DNA of 51,965 nucleotides from Melioribacter sp. (GTDB taxonomy: Bacteria > Bacteroidota > Ignavibacteria > Ignavibacteriales > Melioribacteraceae), in assembly GCA_012026935.1 (NCBI GenBank), contig VEPI01000172.1, positions 1 to 51,965 on the forward strand. Direction: 5' to 3'. The translations under genes were made by a program, and so were the position numbers. Below, piece after piece: positions 9,383 to 19,434 of this stretch. The notes beneath the pieces were generated by a model that saw nothing but the letters and a program-made list of their open reading frames with translations, did no database searches and was not told the DNA's origin. Position 1 is the first letter of the stretch. The number at the start of each line of letters is the position of its first letter.

Positions 9383-11980
9383 GTGAAAAAACTGCTATTC
9401 CTACCAATAGTTTTGTGTGTTACAGTTATTTTGTCCTCATGTTCAGTTCTTAAATCATCACAAAAATTTACAACACAAACTATAAAAGATACAGTACACA
9501 CAGTAGAAGCTTCATCTAATATTAATGAATTGTTGGAAAGTGCCCGTAAAGATTATGTAAATGCACTTTATCAACAAAAGCTTGGTTTTAAAGTTGAGAC
9601 TCTTAATTATTTTGAATCAGCTTTATCCACTGTTAATAAACTTAGCTATTATCCTGAAATAGAGGAAAACACAACTTACGTTGAGTTAGAAAATTCAATC
9701 GTTGAAGATTATCAAAAGTATATTGAAAGTCTGGACGAATTGCCTGAAAATGCTTCCATCAGTGCCTTTGATGAATGGATGAATAAAAAAATACCGGATG
9801 TTATTGCTGAAGAGGATAGTACAAAACCTATTCCTGTTGAAAAGGGTGTTACAGTCGTAGTTGGTGATTTTCCATTAGAAGTTAATCGTTATGTTGAACA
9901 GTACATAGAATATTTTACCGGAAAAGGAAGACATTATATTGAAAGTTGGCTTTCTCGTTCAGGAAAATATTTCCCATTAATGGCTAAAATTTTTGAAGAA
10001 GAAAAAGTCCCTCAGCAATTAATTTTTCTTAGTATGCCAGAAAGTGGTTTAAGTCCATATGCTCGTTCGTGGGCAAAGGCAGTAGGGATGTGGCAATTTG
10101 TAAAGGGAACAGCACGCTTGTACGATCTCAGTGTAAGTTTTAATATTGATGAAAGAAGAGATCCTGAAAAGGCTACACGCGCTGCAGCCAAACATCTTAG
10201 AGATTTATATTATTCATTAGGTGATTGGTATTTAGCTGTAGCATCTTATAATAGTGGTGAAGGAAGAGTTCGCAAAGCAATGAGAAGATCCGGATCAAGT
10301 GATTTTTGGGCAATTAGACCTTACCTGCCTCGAGAAACTAGAAATTATATTCCACAATATATAGCAGTAACTCTTATTGCTAGTCAGCCGGAAAAATATG
10401 GCTTTACAAATATTCAGTATGAAAAACCGCACGAGTTTACCATTTATAAAATTAATGAGGCGATTGATCTGGGAGTTTTAGCAAAATGTGCTGGAATAAG
10501 TGTGGAATCGTTACGTGAGATGAATCCCGAACTCACTCAAAGTATTACTCCAGCAGATTATGATGGCGGATATCCATTACGTATTCCAACAAAATCCTTC
10601 GATGCTTTTGTTGAAAATTTGAAGAACATTCCAGATGATGCAAAAATTTTATATACATCCCATACCGTAAAACACGGTGAAAAATTATCTGGAATTGCTG
10701 CAAAGTATGATGTAAGCATAACACAACTCGCAGATTTAAATAATATTTCTACCCGGTCAAAACTTCAACCGGGAACTGAATTAAGAATTCCAGTCTCCAA
10801 AATAAATGAGAATGATATAGCCATTAATACCGATATTCTTCCGGCAGTTGAAGAAGAAATAAAATCATTAGATGAAAATCCATCTTATAAATTAGAACTT
10901 ACCAATAATGTAGATCAGGATAAATTCACAAAGATGTATCAAGCGATGGCCGGTGATTCAATAAAATTTATTCAACCGGAAGGCAAATCACCAGTTGCTT
11001 ACACTGTTAAGAGTAAAGATAATCTAATTGATATTGCTGATTTATTCAACGTTCGTGTTACTGATATAAGGAACTGGAATAATCTGCCTTATACATCTAC
11101 AATAAAAGTTGGACAAGTACTTAATCTATATGTGCCAAACGAAAAGTTAGAATATTTTTCTTCCCTCGACAAGATGAGTGAAGCTGAAAAGAATAATCTA
11201 ATTTTTGTTAATTCAGGTGATACATGGGTAGAGCACCGTATTAGAAACGGTGAATCACTTTCGAGTATAGCCAACAGATATGGTGTCTCAACTTCTCAAA
11301 TAAAGGAATGGAATAATTTAAAGAGCAACAGATTAGTTCGCGGCAAAAAATTAATGATTTACTCAGGTGATACGAAACGTATCGCCAGTAGTTCAAAAAA
11401 TTTGAATAGCACAAGTAGAATTACAAAGTACAAGGTTAAAAGAGGTGATTCAATTGGAGAAATTGCCGAAAAGTTTGGTGTCTCTACAGCACAACTGAGA
11501 AACTGGAATAAACTTACTTCTAATAAAATTATTGCAGGATCCATATTATCTGTTCATGGAAAAGATAATGCAAAATCAATTGGTGATAATACCAGCAGAA
11601 AAGAATCCAATGTTCTTAGTTATACAATTAAACCAAATGATACAATTGGTGAAATCGCGGAAATGTTCAAAGTAACAATTGCCGATATTAAACAGTGGAA
11701 TAATCTAAGTAGCAATAAGCTCATTGCCGGAAAATCACTTTCAATTTATTCTGATATTGATGTATCTAAAGTTTCAAAATCAAAAACTGCTTCAATAAAT
11801 AAAAATAATTCAAAAGAAACATCGTCCAAGAGTTCGTCAACATTTCATAAAATTAAAGAAGGTGAGTCCCTTTGGACAATTGCTAAAAAATACCAGGTAC
11901 ATGTTTCAGATTTGATTGAATGGAATAAATTAAAAGATGAACGTGTTAAAATCGGTCAAAGTATAAAAATTCAAAATTAA
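9383..11980 (+). CDS. MltD-like lytic transglycosylase lipoprotein with six LysM repeats
   Basis: Envelope enzyme that cleaves the glycan strand of peptidoglycan. A lipoprotein signal ends in LSSC with Cys20. The SLT domain contains the catalytic Glu220 in MPESGL, then AVGMWQF and [12 protein letters not shown]. After it come six recognisable LysM modules, each with a pattern like Y.VK.GDS..EIA..F.VS...L..WN.L, at roughly residues 430-865, plus a poorly conserved LysM-like segment just before them. At 865 aa it is about twice E. coli MltD, which has two LysM. Start is GTG 9383 with GGAG at 9374-9377. It stands alone, 136 bases after the carboxyltransferase gene. Confidence 0.91.
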   Translation: MKKLLFLPIVLCVTVILSSCSVLKSSQKFTTQTIKDTVHTVEASSNINELLESARKDYVNALYQQKLGFKVETLNYFESALSTVNKLSYYPEIEENTTYVELENSIVEDYQKYIESLDELPENASISAFDEWMNKKIPDVIAEEDSTKPIPVEKGVTVVVGDFPLEVNRYVEQYIEYFTGKGRHYIESWLSRSGKYFPLMAKIFEEEKVPQQLIFLSMPESGLSPYARSWAKAVGMWQFVKGTARLYDLSVSFNIDERRDPEKATRAAAKHLRDLYYSLGDWYLAVASYNSGEGRVRKAMRRSGSSDFWAIRPYLPRETRNYIPQYIAVTLIASQPEKYGFTNIQYEKPHEFTIYKINEAIDLGVLAKCAGISVESLREMNPELTQSITPADYDGGYPLRIPTKSFDAFVENLKNIPDDAKILYTSHTVKHGEKLSGIAAKYDVSITQLADLNNISTRSKLQPGTELRIPVSKINENDIAINTDILPAVEEEIKSLDENPSYKLELTNNVDQDKFTKMYQAMAGDSIKFIQPEGKSPVAYTVKSKDNLIDIADLFNVRVTDIRNWNNLPYTSTIKVGQVLNLYVPNEKLEYFSSLDKMSEAEKNNLIFVNSGDTWVEHRIRNGESLSSIANRYGVSTSQIKEWNNLKSNRLVRGKKLMIYSGDTKRIASSSKNLNSTSRITKYKVKRGDSIGEIAEKFGVSTAQLRNWNKLTSNKIIAGSILSVHGKDNAKSIGDNTSRKESNVLSYTIKPNDTIGEIAEMFKVTIADIKQWNNLSSNKLIAGKSLSIYSDIDVSKVSKSKTASINKNNSKETSSKSSSTFHKIKEGESLWTIAKKYQVHVSDLIEWNKLKDERVKIGQSIKIQN

Positions 11981-12006
11981 AAATTGTTCTATTAAATAAT
12001 TTCAAG

Positions 12007-12095
12007 CTGTTAGGGGTGTCTCCCGATTCTCGGGATGTCTGAGAGTAAACCCTTGAACCTGATCTGGGTAATGCCAGCGTAGGAAAACGGGACAG
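12007..12095 (+). promoter_or_regulatory. TPP riboswitch aptamer (THI element)
   Basis: The conserved thi-box core is present: GGGGTGTC at 12013-12020, a P3 hairpin TCCCGA/TCGGGA, CTGAGAG, ACCCTTGAACCTGATCTGG and GTAATGCCAGCGTAGG. Short outer pairing CTGT (12007-12010) with ACAG (12092-12095) closes P1. It lies upstream of a TonB-dependent receptor and thiamine pyrophosphokinase, so thiamine diphosphate is the expected ligand. Confidence 0.95.
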
Positions 12096-12120
12096 GAATA
12101 ATTAAGTGTAGCCGTTTTCC
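12082..12120 (+). promoter_or_regulatory. Antiterminator pairing of the TPP riboswitch
   Basis: GGAAAACGG at 12082-12090, part of the 3' aptamer edge, is exactly complementary over 9 bases to CCGTTTTCC at 12112-12120, which includes most of the left arm of the terminator. The two pairings exclude each other, so ligand-bound aptamer should free the left arm for termination. Confidence 0.8.
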
Positions 12121-12133
12121 CAAACGGCTTTTT
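12110..12133 (+). terminator. Riboswitch-controlled intrinsic terminator
   Basis: Perfect 8-bp stem AGCCGTTT (12110-12117) and AAACGGCT (12122-12129), 4-base loop, followed by a T run to 12133. It lies 27 bases before the receptor start codon, as expected for transcriptional attenuation. Confidence 0.9.
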
Positions 12134-12159
12134 AAATTCTTTTTGAAAGGAGAATTAAA

Positions 12160-14673
12160 ATGAAATACTTAGTTATTCTTTTTTTATTATTTGTAGAAAG
12201 TCTCACTGCTCAAATTACGGGGGTCAAAGGAAGAGTAGTTGGAGGGGACGACAAAAATCCACTCTCTTATGTCAACGTTTTCATAGAGGGGAAAAATATT
12301 ACTGCAGTAACAAATGATGACGGCTATTTTGAATTAAGCGGGGAGATAAAAGATAATGATGTGATTCTTTTTTCTCATGTTGCTTTTGAGCCGTACACCA
12401 TCAGTGTCTCTGAGTTTCAACACGAAAAATCGAACATTGTTTTTCTAAAAAGTAAAATTATTACAAGCCAAACCGTACTAGTTAAGGGCAGTATCGGCAA
12501 TGAGGGGATCACACCGGTTACATTTTCCAAAATCACTAAGCTAACATTGAGGAAATCGTACACTGATCAAGATATTCCCGAATTATTAAGCTATCAGCCA
12601 TCTGTAACATTTTATTCTGAAAACGGTAACGGGCTTGGTTATAATTATTTAAGTATTCGCGGATTTGATCAAAGACGAATTTCGGTTTCGATAAACGGTA
12701 TTCCCCAGAACGATCCGGAAGATAACAATGTATATTGGTTGGATTTCCCTGATCTTCTTGAAAGTACCGAAGTTATCCAAATTCAACGAGGCGCCGGTTC
12801 CGGAATAATTGGTTATCCTGCAGTTGGCGGTTCAATAAATATTATCACATCAACTTTTTCAGATAAACCGCTTTATGAATTTTCATCATCATTAGGAGAC
12901 TATAATACAAGAAAGTATTCGCTGCAATTTTCCAGTGGATTAATTTCAAATAAATATTCTTTATACACAAAAATCTCACAAACATTGAGCAGCGGATATA
13001 GAAACTCAAGTTGGATTAATTTTGTTTCATATCATTTAAGTGCTGTTCGCTATGATGAGAATATTACCACTCAAATTAATTTATATGGCGGACCTATTTC
13101 TGATGGATTAGCTTACACCGGGTTACCAAAATTTGCAATACAAAATAAAGAACAGCGAAGAGCAAATTATTCTTATTGGGAAGCTAATGATAAAAATTAT
13201 ACATACACTCTCGATCGAAGACCTGATGAAATTGAAAATTTTTCCCAGCCGCATTTTGAACTACTAAATGAAATTAGATTCAATGATAATATTACTTTGA
13301 ACAATACTTTGTTTTTAGTTTTAGGTAATGGATATTTTGACTACGACGGTTCATGGAGTATTTATTACAATGATTATTTCCGTCTTAGAGAAAACGGTTT
13401 CGATACACTTATGGTTCCGACCAACGCTTTGATAAGAGCGCAAGTTGAAAACAAACAATGGGGATGGAATCCTCGTTTAAGCATTAAGCATAATAATGGA
13501 GAATTGATTGTTGGCGGAGAAGCAAGATTACACAGATCAATTCATTGGGGAAGTATCAACTATGCCGAAAATTTACCCACCGGCGTAACAAAAGATTACC
13601 GATACTACTACTATGAAGGAGGTAAAAATATATACAGCATATATGCACATGAAAACTATCAGGTTAATTCCGGTTTCAATATTCTTGCAGAAGCTCAGTT
13701 GACATATCATAAATATATGATTGAAAATGAGAAGTTTCTTAATAACGATTTCACTATAGATAATTTATTTTTTAATCTCAGATTGGGAATAAATTATCGT
13801 TTCTCACCGGACTTAAATGTTTATTTTTCATTTGCAAGAATAACCCGTGAACCACGATTAAATAATTATTATAATGCCGCAGAATCAAGTGATGGAAAAA
13901 CTTTTCCGCAATTTGAAACAACAGCATCCGGTGTTTACGATTTCAACAAACCTTTGGTGAAACCAGAAACTATGAACGATTTTGAAATCGGAACATCATA
14001 TCGTAAAGGCAACATTTCAACTTCAATGAATTTCTTTTATATGTTGTTCAATGATGAGATTGTAAAACAAGGACTGGTAGACAGATTCGGTCAGCCGGTA
14101 ACGGGCAATGTTGATAGAACAATTCATTTAGGAGCAGAACTATCCGGCAGTATCAAGTTTACCGATAATATTGAGTTTATTTTTAATGGTACTTACAGCA
14201 AAAATTATATCAGCAAAGGAGCTACGTTTATTAAGTACAATAAGGGTAAAAATATTATTCCGCTTGATATTAGCAACAATAGAATTAGCGGTTTCCCTGA
14301 TCTATTATTTAACGGAATGATTAAACTGAATTATGGAAATTTTTTCGCAAATATCTCGGCTAAATATGTTGGCAAATTTTATTCAGATAATTATGACGAG
14401 AATCTGAAACAATATCTTCAATTATATCCCGGCATAGTTGATGAATATGACGATGGTGCTGATGATTATTTTGATAATGTTGTCCCAGCATATTTCTCGA
14501 CTGATATTTACGTTAGCTATGAATTCAATTTAAATTCTTTTTCTAATACGATTAAGATTTTTGGGCAAGTGCGTAATCTGTTTGATAATTTGTACGCATC
14601 ATATGCAATCGGTAAAGAATTTTTTCCGGCAGCAGAAAGAAATTTTTTATTTGGTATAAAATTAGGTCTATGA
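12160..14673 (+). CDS. TonB-dependent outer-membrane receptor, probably for thiamine
   Basis: Energy-coupled outer-membrane importer. A signal peptide (about residues 1-18, ending in LTAQ) is followed by a carboxypeptidase-regulatory-like beta-sandwich (GRVVGGDDKNPLSYVNVFI...TNDDGYFEL). The plug carries the features LSIRGFDQRRISVSINGIP and the block IQRGAGSGIIGYPAVGGSI. A long barrel makes up the rest of 837 residues and ends in FGIKLGL, with an aromatic/hydrophobic final strand. It is the first gene after the TPP riboswitch and is followed at once by thiamine pyrophosphokinase. That arrangement matches the thiamine-related receptor (Omr1-type) loci described in Bacteroidetes. RBS AAAGGAG at 12147-12153. 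Confidence 0.9.
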   Translation: MKYLVILFLLFVESLTAQITGVKGRVVGGDDKNPLSYVNVFIEGKNITAVTNDDGYFELSGEIKDNDVILFSHVAFEPYTISVSEFQHEKSNIVFLKSKIITSQTVLVKGSIGNEGITPVTFSKITKLTLRKSYTDQDIPELLSYQPSVTFYSENGNGLGYNYLSIRGFDQRRISVSINGIPQNDPEDNNVYWLDFPDLLESTEVIQIQRGAGSGIIGYPAVGGSINIITSTFSDKPLYEFSSSLGDYNTRKYSLQFSSGLISNKYSLYTKISQTLSSGYRNSSWINFVSYHLSAVRYDENITTQINLYGGPISDGLAYTGLPKFAIQNKEQRRANYSYWEANDKNYTYTLDRRPDEIENFSQPHFELLNEIRFNDNITLNNTLFLVLGNGYFDYDGSWSIYYNDYFRLRENGFDTLMVPTNALIRAQVENKQWGWNPRLSIKHNNGELIVGGEARLHRSIHWGSINYAENLPTGVTKDYRYYYYEGGKNIYSIYAHENYQVNSGFNILAEAQLTYHKYMIENEKFLNNDFTIDNLFFNLRLGINYRFSPDLNVYFSFARITREPRLNNYYNAAESSDGKTFPQFETTASGVYDFNKPLVKPETMNDFEIGTSYRKGNISTSMNFFYMLFNDEIVKQGLVDRFGQPVTGNVDRTIHLGAELSGSIKFTDNIEFIFNGTYSKNYISKGATFIKYNKGKNIIPLDISNNRISGFPDLLFNGMIKLNYGNFFANISAKYVGKFYSDNYDENLKQYLQLYPGIVDEYDDGADDYFDNVVPAYFSTDIYVSYEFNLNSFSNTIKIFGQVRNLFDNLYASYAIGKEFFPAAERNFLFGIKLGL

Positions 14674-15326
14674 TGAAAAAATGCATAATACTTGCTAACG
14701 GGCATCCTCCTAGTAAGAGTATAATCAAATTTTTGCAATCTAAAGGATACAAGACATTAATCTGCGCGGATGGCGGAGCCAATTCAGCAAAGACATTAAA
14801 TCTAATTCCCGAGTATATAATTGGAGACCTTGATTCTATAAAACCTAATGTGTATAAGTATTTCAGCGACAAATCTGAAATAATAAAAATTGATAGACAA
14901 AATGATACAGATGTTGAAAAGTGTTTGAAATTTGTAATTAGGAAAAAGTTTGATGAGGTAATGTTGCTTGGTGCAACAGGAGACAGATTAGATCATTCTT
15001 TCTGTAATCTCGGTATGGTATTAAAGTATTTTAATGAAATTAATATCAAGATTATTCATCAAAGATCATTGCTATCTGCCTATACAGGAAATATTATTCT
15101 AAGTACTGTTCCTGATGAAATCATTTCACTTTACGGAATTGATTCTAAAACCCGTATTAAATCTTCAGGATTGAAATATTCGCTGAATAATATTACTCTC
15201 CCATTCGGACAAAAAGAAAGTACTAGTAACATTGCAGTAAGTAACAAAGTACAATTACGTATAACAGGCGGGAAAATTTTCGTTATACGTGATTTTGATT
15301 TATTGAGAAAACATGATCTCTTTTAG
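14670..15326 (+). CDS. thiamine pyrophosphokinase
   Basis: Cytoplasmic enzyme that transfers pyrophosphate from ATP to thiamine, giving TPP. The 218-aa protein shows CADGGANSAK, PEYIIGDLDSI, a DTDVEKC segment and LLGATGDRLDHSFCN, the family's substrate-binding motifs. It overlaps the receptor stop by 4 bases (ATGA); two consecutive ATG codons at 14670 and 14673 both fit. It in turn overlaps the SSS transporter start by 14 bases. Expression is predicted to be switched off by its own product through the upstream riboswitch. Confidence 0.93.
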   Translation: MMKKCIILANGHPPSKSIIKFLQSKGYKTLICADGGANSAKTLNLIPEYIIGDLDSIKPNVYKYFSDKSEIIKIDRQNDTDVEKCLKFVIRKKFDEVMLLGATGDRLDHSFCNLGMVLKYFNEINIKIIHQRSLLSAYTGNIILSTVPDEIISLYGIDSKTRIKSSGLKYSLNNITLPFGQKESTSNIAVSNKVQLRITGGKIFVIRDFDLLRKHDLF

Positions 15327-16725
15327 CTCACTCGATTTTATCATTGTATCTGTATTCTTTGCCATACTATTTCTAATTGGGTTTCTGCCTAAGAAAGAGC
15401 AAAAAGGAGATTCATCCGAGTATTTATTAGCGGGAAGAAATGTTGGTTTATTTCTTTTTATAATGACTAATGTTTCTACCTGGTATGGTGGAATTCTTGG
15501 TGTTGGTGAATTTACTTATCGCTATGGTCTGTTGAGTTGGTTTACGCAAGGGTTACCTTACTACATCTTTGCGATTTTGTTTGCAGTATTTTTTGCAAAA
15601 AAAATTCGAAGTGCTGAATTATTTACTATCCCAGATAAGTTAGAACAGATTTATGGAAGATCGGTAGGGATACTTTCTTCAGTTATCGTATTCATTCTTG
15701 TCTCACCAGCACCATATTTATTGATGACAGCAAGTCTAATAAGTATGATCTTCAACATTAATTTACTTTCTGCATTGCTCATAAGTTTTATTGTTTCCGG
15801 AATTTACTTGCTTAAAGGTGGGTATAAATCAGATTTATATACTGATGTCTTTCAGTTTTTTATAATGTTTATTGGATTCATCATAATTGTTTACATTTCC
15901 TTTATTCAAGTTGGCGACATAAATTTTTTAAAACAGAATTTACCACAAGAACATTTATCATTAACTTCGAATGTTCCGCCAATTTACATTTTGGTTTGGT
16001 TTCTAATTGCGCTTTGGACTTTTGCTGATCCCGGATTTCACCAAAGATGTTATGCAGCTAAAAATGGAAATATTGCCAAGTGGGGAATTATTATCTCGGT
16101 TTTGTTCATGGGTTTGTTTGACTTTCTTACAACAACAACCGGTTTATTTGCCAGGGCTTCGTTACCAAATCTGACAAATCCTGTTCAATCATTTCCACTG
16201 TATGCAGAAAAAATATTAGGCAGCGGAATGAAAGGAATATTTTATGCTGCAATGTTCGCAACAATAATTTCAACTCTTAACAGTTTTATTTTTTTGAGTG
16301 CTACTACATTCGGAAGAGATTTTGTTTTTAAGCTCAAGAAAAACTCATTTGTAGAAAGAATTCCAAATTATACAAGAGCTGGATTAATTCTTACAGCAAT
16401 TGTAAGTATTCTAATCGCTTATTTTGTGCAATCTGTAATTACTATTTGGTATTTGATTGGAAGTATCTGTATCCCGGGCATTATTTTTCTTGTCTTTGGA
16501 GCCTACTATGAAAAAATAAGAATTTCAGAGACATTTGCTGTTATAGAAATTATTGGAGGAGTAACTTCAAGTATTATTTGGTTTTTTGTTCGAGAGAAAT
16601 TGAATAACGAATTTTTACAACAAATCGAACCAATGATAGCCGGATTATTATTCGTATTTGTTGTTCATATAATTGGGATAATTAATTTTAAGAAAAGTTT
16701 TTTCCCTTCATTAAAGAAAGAATAA
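15313..16725 (+). CDS. sodium:solute symporter family transporter, candidate thiamine (or precursor) transporter
   Basis: Inner-membrane SSS-family protein of 470 aa with about 13 hydrophobic segments. Family traits: an early YLLAGRNVGLFLFI segment, TNVSTWYGG in the following helix, and FADPGFHQRCYAAK in the central loop. It shares the TPP-regulated operon with an outer-membrane receptor and thiamine pyrophosphokinase and overlaps the kinase by 14 bases, so thiamine or a thiamine precursor is the most economical substrate. An SSS-type transporter (ThiV, PanF-like) has been predicted in thiamine regulons elsewhere; here it fills the place PnuT holds in many Bacteroidetes. The 3' end overlaps terC, on the opposite strand, by 38 bases. 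Confidence 0.83.
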   Translation: MISFSSLDFIIVSVFFAILFLIGFLPKKEQKGDSSEYLLAGRNVGLFLFIMTNVSTWYGGILGVGEFTYRYGLLSWFTQGLPYYIFAILFAVFFAKKIRSAELFTIPDKLEQIYGRSVGILSSVIVFILVSPAPYLLMTASLISMIFNINLLSALLISFIVSGIYLLKGGYKSDLYTDVFQFFIMFIGFIIIVYISFIQVGDINFLKQNLPQEHLSLTSNVPPIYILVWFLIALWTFADPGFHQRCYAAKNGNIAKWGIIISVLFMGLFDFLTTTTGLFARASLPNLTNPVQSFPLYAEKILGSGMKGIFYAAMFATIISTLNSFIFLSATTFGRDFVFKLKKNSFVERIPNYTRAGLILTAIVSILIAYFVQSVITIWYLIGSICIPGIIFLVFGAYYEKIRISETFAVIEIIGGVTSSIIWFFVREKLNNEFLQQIEPMIAGLLFVFVVHIIGIINFKKSFFPSLKKE

Positions 16726-17611
16726 CTGAAACAGCAATACATAGAATAATTATCCCTAAAGATAAAGCAGTAGATATTTCGAGATAATCAGCAACCAGCA
16801 TTTTCAATCCAACGAAAGCAAGAATAACCGAAACACCATATTTGAGATATACAAACAAGTCTACAATTCCTGCTAAAGCAAAATATAGCGCTCGAAGACC
16901 AAGTATAGCGAATATGTTTGATGTAATTACAATAAAAGAATCTGTTGTGATTGCAATAACAGCTGGAACAGAATCAAGATTAAATACAATATCAGCTGCT
17001 TCAATTAAAATCAAAGTTAAGAAAAGAGGAGTGACAAATAATTTGCCTTCCTGCGTCAAAAAGAATTTTCTTCCTTCATACTTCGGTAAAATTCTAAATG
17101 CTTTAGAAACAAATTTTACTAATCGGTTATTCTCCAGATCAATTTGTGTTTCTTCTCCAAAAGCCATATGATATGCAGCATAAAGTAAGAGAGCTCCAAA
17201 GAAATAAATAATCGGATGGAACATGTTAATGAGAGCAATGCCTGCCAGGATAAAAATTATTCTCATCACTATTGCGGAAATTATTCCCCACTTTAGTACA
17301 TGAGGTTGATTCTCTTCTCTGATTCCCATGACATTAAAGATCATAAGAAAGACAAAAAGATTATCTACGGAGAGAGATTTCTCAACCAGATAACCGGCAA
17401 GAAATTCCAGAGCCTTTTGTTTTCCATCTTCTAAAAAAAGAAGAATGAGGAGATTAAATAGAAGTGCTGTACCAATCCACACACCGCTCCAGATCAGGCT
17501 TGTTTTTATACCAATCTTACCTTTTCTATGAGATGTGATGTTAAGATCAATATAAAACATCACTATGATTATAACTGAAAATATTACCCAGAAAATAAAA
17601 TGATTATGCAT
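16688..17611 (-). CDS. TerC/Alx-family integral membrane protein
   Basis: Predicted metal (probably Mn2+) exporter or membrane partner of exoenzyme metallation, based on the TerC family. The 307-aa protein has about nine hydrophobic segments and the two acidic family motifs, EKSLSVDNLFVF (about residues 77-88) and EAADIVFNLDSVPAVIAIT. It is the last gene of the minus-strand operon, 9 bases after the arginine decarboxylase. I see no yybP-ykoY-type manganese riboswitch directly upstream. Its 3' end overlaps the SSS gene by 38 bases in convergent orientation. Confidence 0.88.
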   Translation of the reverse strand: MHNHFIFWVIFSVIIIVMFYIDLNITSHRKGKIGIKTSLIWSGVWIGTALLFNLLILLFLEDGKQKALEFLAGYLVEKSLSVDNLFVFLMIFNVMGIREENQPHVLKWGIISAIVMRIIFILAGIALINMFHPIIYFFGALLLYAAYHMAFGEETQIDLENNRLVKFVSKAFRILPKYEGRKFFLTQEGKLFVTPLFLTLILIEAADIVFNLDSVPAVIAITTDSFIVITSNIFAILGLRALYFALAGIVDLFVYLKYGVSVILAFVGLKMLVADYLEISTALSLGIIILCIAVSVILSLMKGKNFS

Positions 17612-17620
17612 ATTGATCTC

Positions 17621-18181
17621 TTATGGAAGCAGAATTCCTACTGCAATCACAGTTGTCCATAATCCTTTTTTATCACCTTGAGCTGACTGAGTAATATTAA
17701 AAGTGTTAACAATTTTTCCGGACATTTTATAAACTTGCTCTCTTTCATTCCATGCTTTATCAGAATCGAAATCAATTCCTAAAGTGGTTGCAAGCATTGT
17801 AGCGGCAAGATCCTCTGCATAATCGCCGGCAACTTTTTCAGTTTCACCGTAAGGATGATGTTCTGATAGATATCCGTACATTTGTTTATCAGCAGGAATT
17901 GCTACACCAAGAGAGGATGCAATTAATCTGTTTGGTTCGCATGTTGCGTTCCTGGCCATTACACAATGTGTAATTTGTCCCGGTTTTAATAATTTTAATC
18001 CTTGATCTTTGCTCAGTCTTTTACATCCGATAGGGAAGATGCTGCTTACCGAGACTAGATTACAGATTTCAATACCGGCGTTGCGAAGAGCAAGCTCGAA
18101 TGAAGCGAGATACTCTTTATGTTTGCCGACACCTTTCGTAAAAAAGATTTTTGTTGGAACGTACAAGTTATAATCCTCCAT
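17621..18181 (-). CDS. pyruvoyl-dependent arginine decarboxylase
   Basis: Decarboxylates arginine to agmatine, the first step of polyamine synthesis by the agmatine route. The proenzyme cleaves itself at a Ser-Ser pair; here SVSSIFP gives Ser46-Ser47, with Ser47 expected to become the pyruvoyl group. Other family blocks are [10 protein letters not shown] at the N-terminus, [20 protein letters not shown], and SEHHPYGE. The length of 186 aa is slightly longer than archaeal PvlArgDC. It starts 2 bases after the tyrS stop and is followed by terC 9 bases later, so all belong to one operon. Confidence 0.93.
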   Translation of the reverse strand: MEDYNLYVPTKIFFTKGVGKHKEYLASFELALRNAGIEICNLVSVSSIFPIGCKRLSKDQGLKLLKPGQITHCVMARNATCEPNRLIASSLGVAIPADKQMYGYLSEHHPYGETEKVAGDYAEDLAATMLATTLGIDFDSDKAWNEREQVYKMSGKIVNTFNITQSAQGDKKGLWTTVIAVGILLP

Positions 18182-18183
18182 TT

Positions 18184-19416
18184 TTAATTGCCTATTATTT
18201 TTATAAAATTTCTTTTCCCCACCTTAAGAATCATTGTTTTATCTAATCGAACTACTTCTTTAATATTACCAATTTTTTCTCCGTCAATCGTTACACCGCC
18301 TTGTTGAACTAAACGTCTTGCTTCCCCTTTAGATGGTGCAAATCCTACTTCAACAATTAAGTCAATAATTTCTAATTCCTTCTTGTTTGGATCCATTTTG
18401 TATTCTGGGACTTCATCAGGAAGACCTTTTTTAACGAAGATGTTGTCAAACTCAGACTCAGCTTCCATTGCAGCTTCCGCCGAATGGTACATCTCTACTA
18501 ACTTTCTTGCAAGAAATCTTTTAATATCTCTCGGATTATTTCTCTTATCAGAAAGATTTTTTTTGATCGTTTTCAATTCTTCATTTGGAATATCAGTCGT
18601 TAATTCGAAATAAGGATAGATCATGTCATCAGAGATTGAAAGTGTTTTACCATAAATATCTTTCGGAGTTTCATTTATTCCAATATAGTTGTCAAGGGAT
18701 TTACTCATCTTCTCAACGCCATCAGTACCAATCAGCAGCGGCAACGTAAGAATTACTTGCGGCTGTATTCCAAACTCTCGTTGAATATCGCGCCCGACAA
18801 GCAAATTAAATTTTTGATCCGTTCCTCCTAATTCAACATCACTTTGAATTGCGACTGAATCCATAGCTTGAGCTAAAGGATACAGTACTTCGTGCATGCT
18901 GATCGGAACTCCGCCTCTATATCTTTTTGTGAAGTCATCACGCTCCAACATTCTTGCAACAGTATATTTGGATGCAAGTTTGATCACATCTTCAAACGTC
19001 ATTTTGCCGAGCCATTCAGAATTGTAAACAATTCTTGTATTATCACGGTCTAAAATTTTTGATGCTTGTTCAAAATAACTTTTTCCATTTTCACGGGACT
19101 CCGCAAAAGAAAGGGGAGGGCGTGAGCTGTTCCTGCCGGATGGATCACCGATCATTCCTGTAAAATCACCAATGATCAAAATAGCCGTATGGCCAAGCTG
19201 CTGGAACTGAGCCAATTTGCGTAATACTACAGAATGACCGAGATGAAGATCGGGGCGTGTAGGATCGCATCCAAGTTTGATGTTGAGCGGTTTATTTTCT
19301 TTTATGGATTTTTCTAATTTCTGAACTAATTCGTCTTCTGGGATAATTTCTGAAGCGCCTCTTTTTATCAAGTCCATTTGTTCTTTAAGAGGTGGGAAGA
19401 GAGTTTTTTTATTCAA
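18184..19416 (-). CDS. tyrS: tyrosyl-tRNA synthetase
   Basis: Charges tRNA-Tyr. Class I landmarks are [12 protein letters not shown] (HLGH at residues 58-61), [23 protein letters not shown] and KMSKS at 236-240. The C-terminus carries an S4 RNA-binding domain (about 340-410, with [17 protein letters not shown]). The start is TTG at 19416, supported by a good CAGGAGAT site at 19421-19428 on the minus strand and no nearby ATG. The ligand and tail type resemble the TyrZ-like bacterial branch. It sits 18 bases after smpB. Confidence 0.95.
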   Translation of the reverse strand: MNKKTLFPPLKEQMDLIKRGASEIIPEDELVQKLEKSIKENKPLNIKLGCDPTRPDLHLGHSVVLRKLAQFQQLGHTAILIIGDFTGMIGDPSGRNSSRPPLSFAESRENGKSYFEQASKILDRDNTRIVYNSEWLGKMTFEDVIKLASKYTVARMLERDDFTKRYRGGVPISMHEVLYPLAQAMDSVAIQSDVELGGTDQKFNLLVGRDIQREFGIQPQVILTLPLLIGTDGVEKMSKSLDNYIGINETPKDIYGKTLSISDDMIYPYFELTTDIPNEELKTIKKNLSDKRNNPRDIKRFLARKLVEMYHSAEAAMEAESEFDNIFVKKGLPDEVPEYKMDPNKKELEIIDLIVEVGFAPSKGEARRLVQQGGVTIDGEKIGNIKEVVRLDKTMILKVGKRNFIKIIGN

Positions 19417-19434
19417 TATTATCTCCTGAATAAG

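Noticed and set aside
14552-14872. A 106-residue frame on the minus strand across the receptor/kinase junction
   Set aside because: It lies opposite two well-recognised genes and shows no family motif, so it is a shadow frame.
17612-17620. A manganese-type (yybP-ykoY) riboswitch before terC
   Set aside because: Only 9 bases separate the decarboxylase from terC, so no aptamer could fit.
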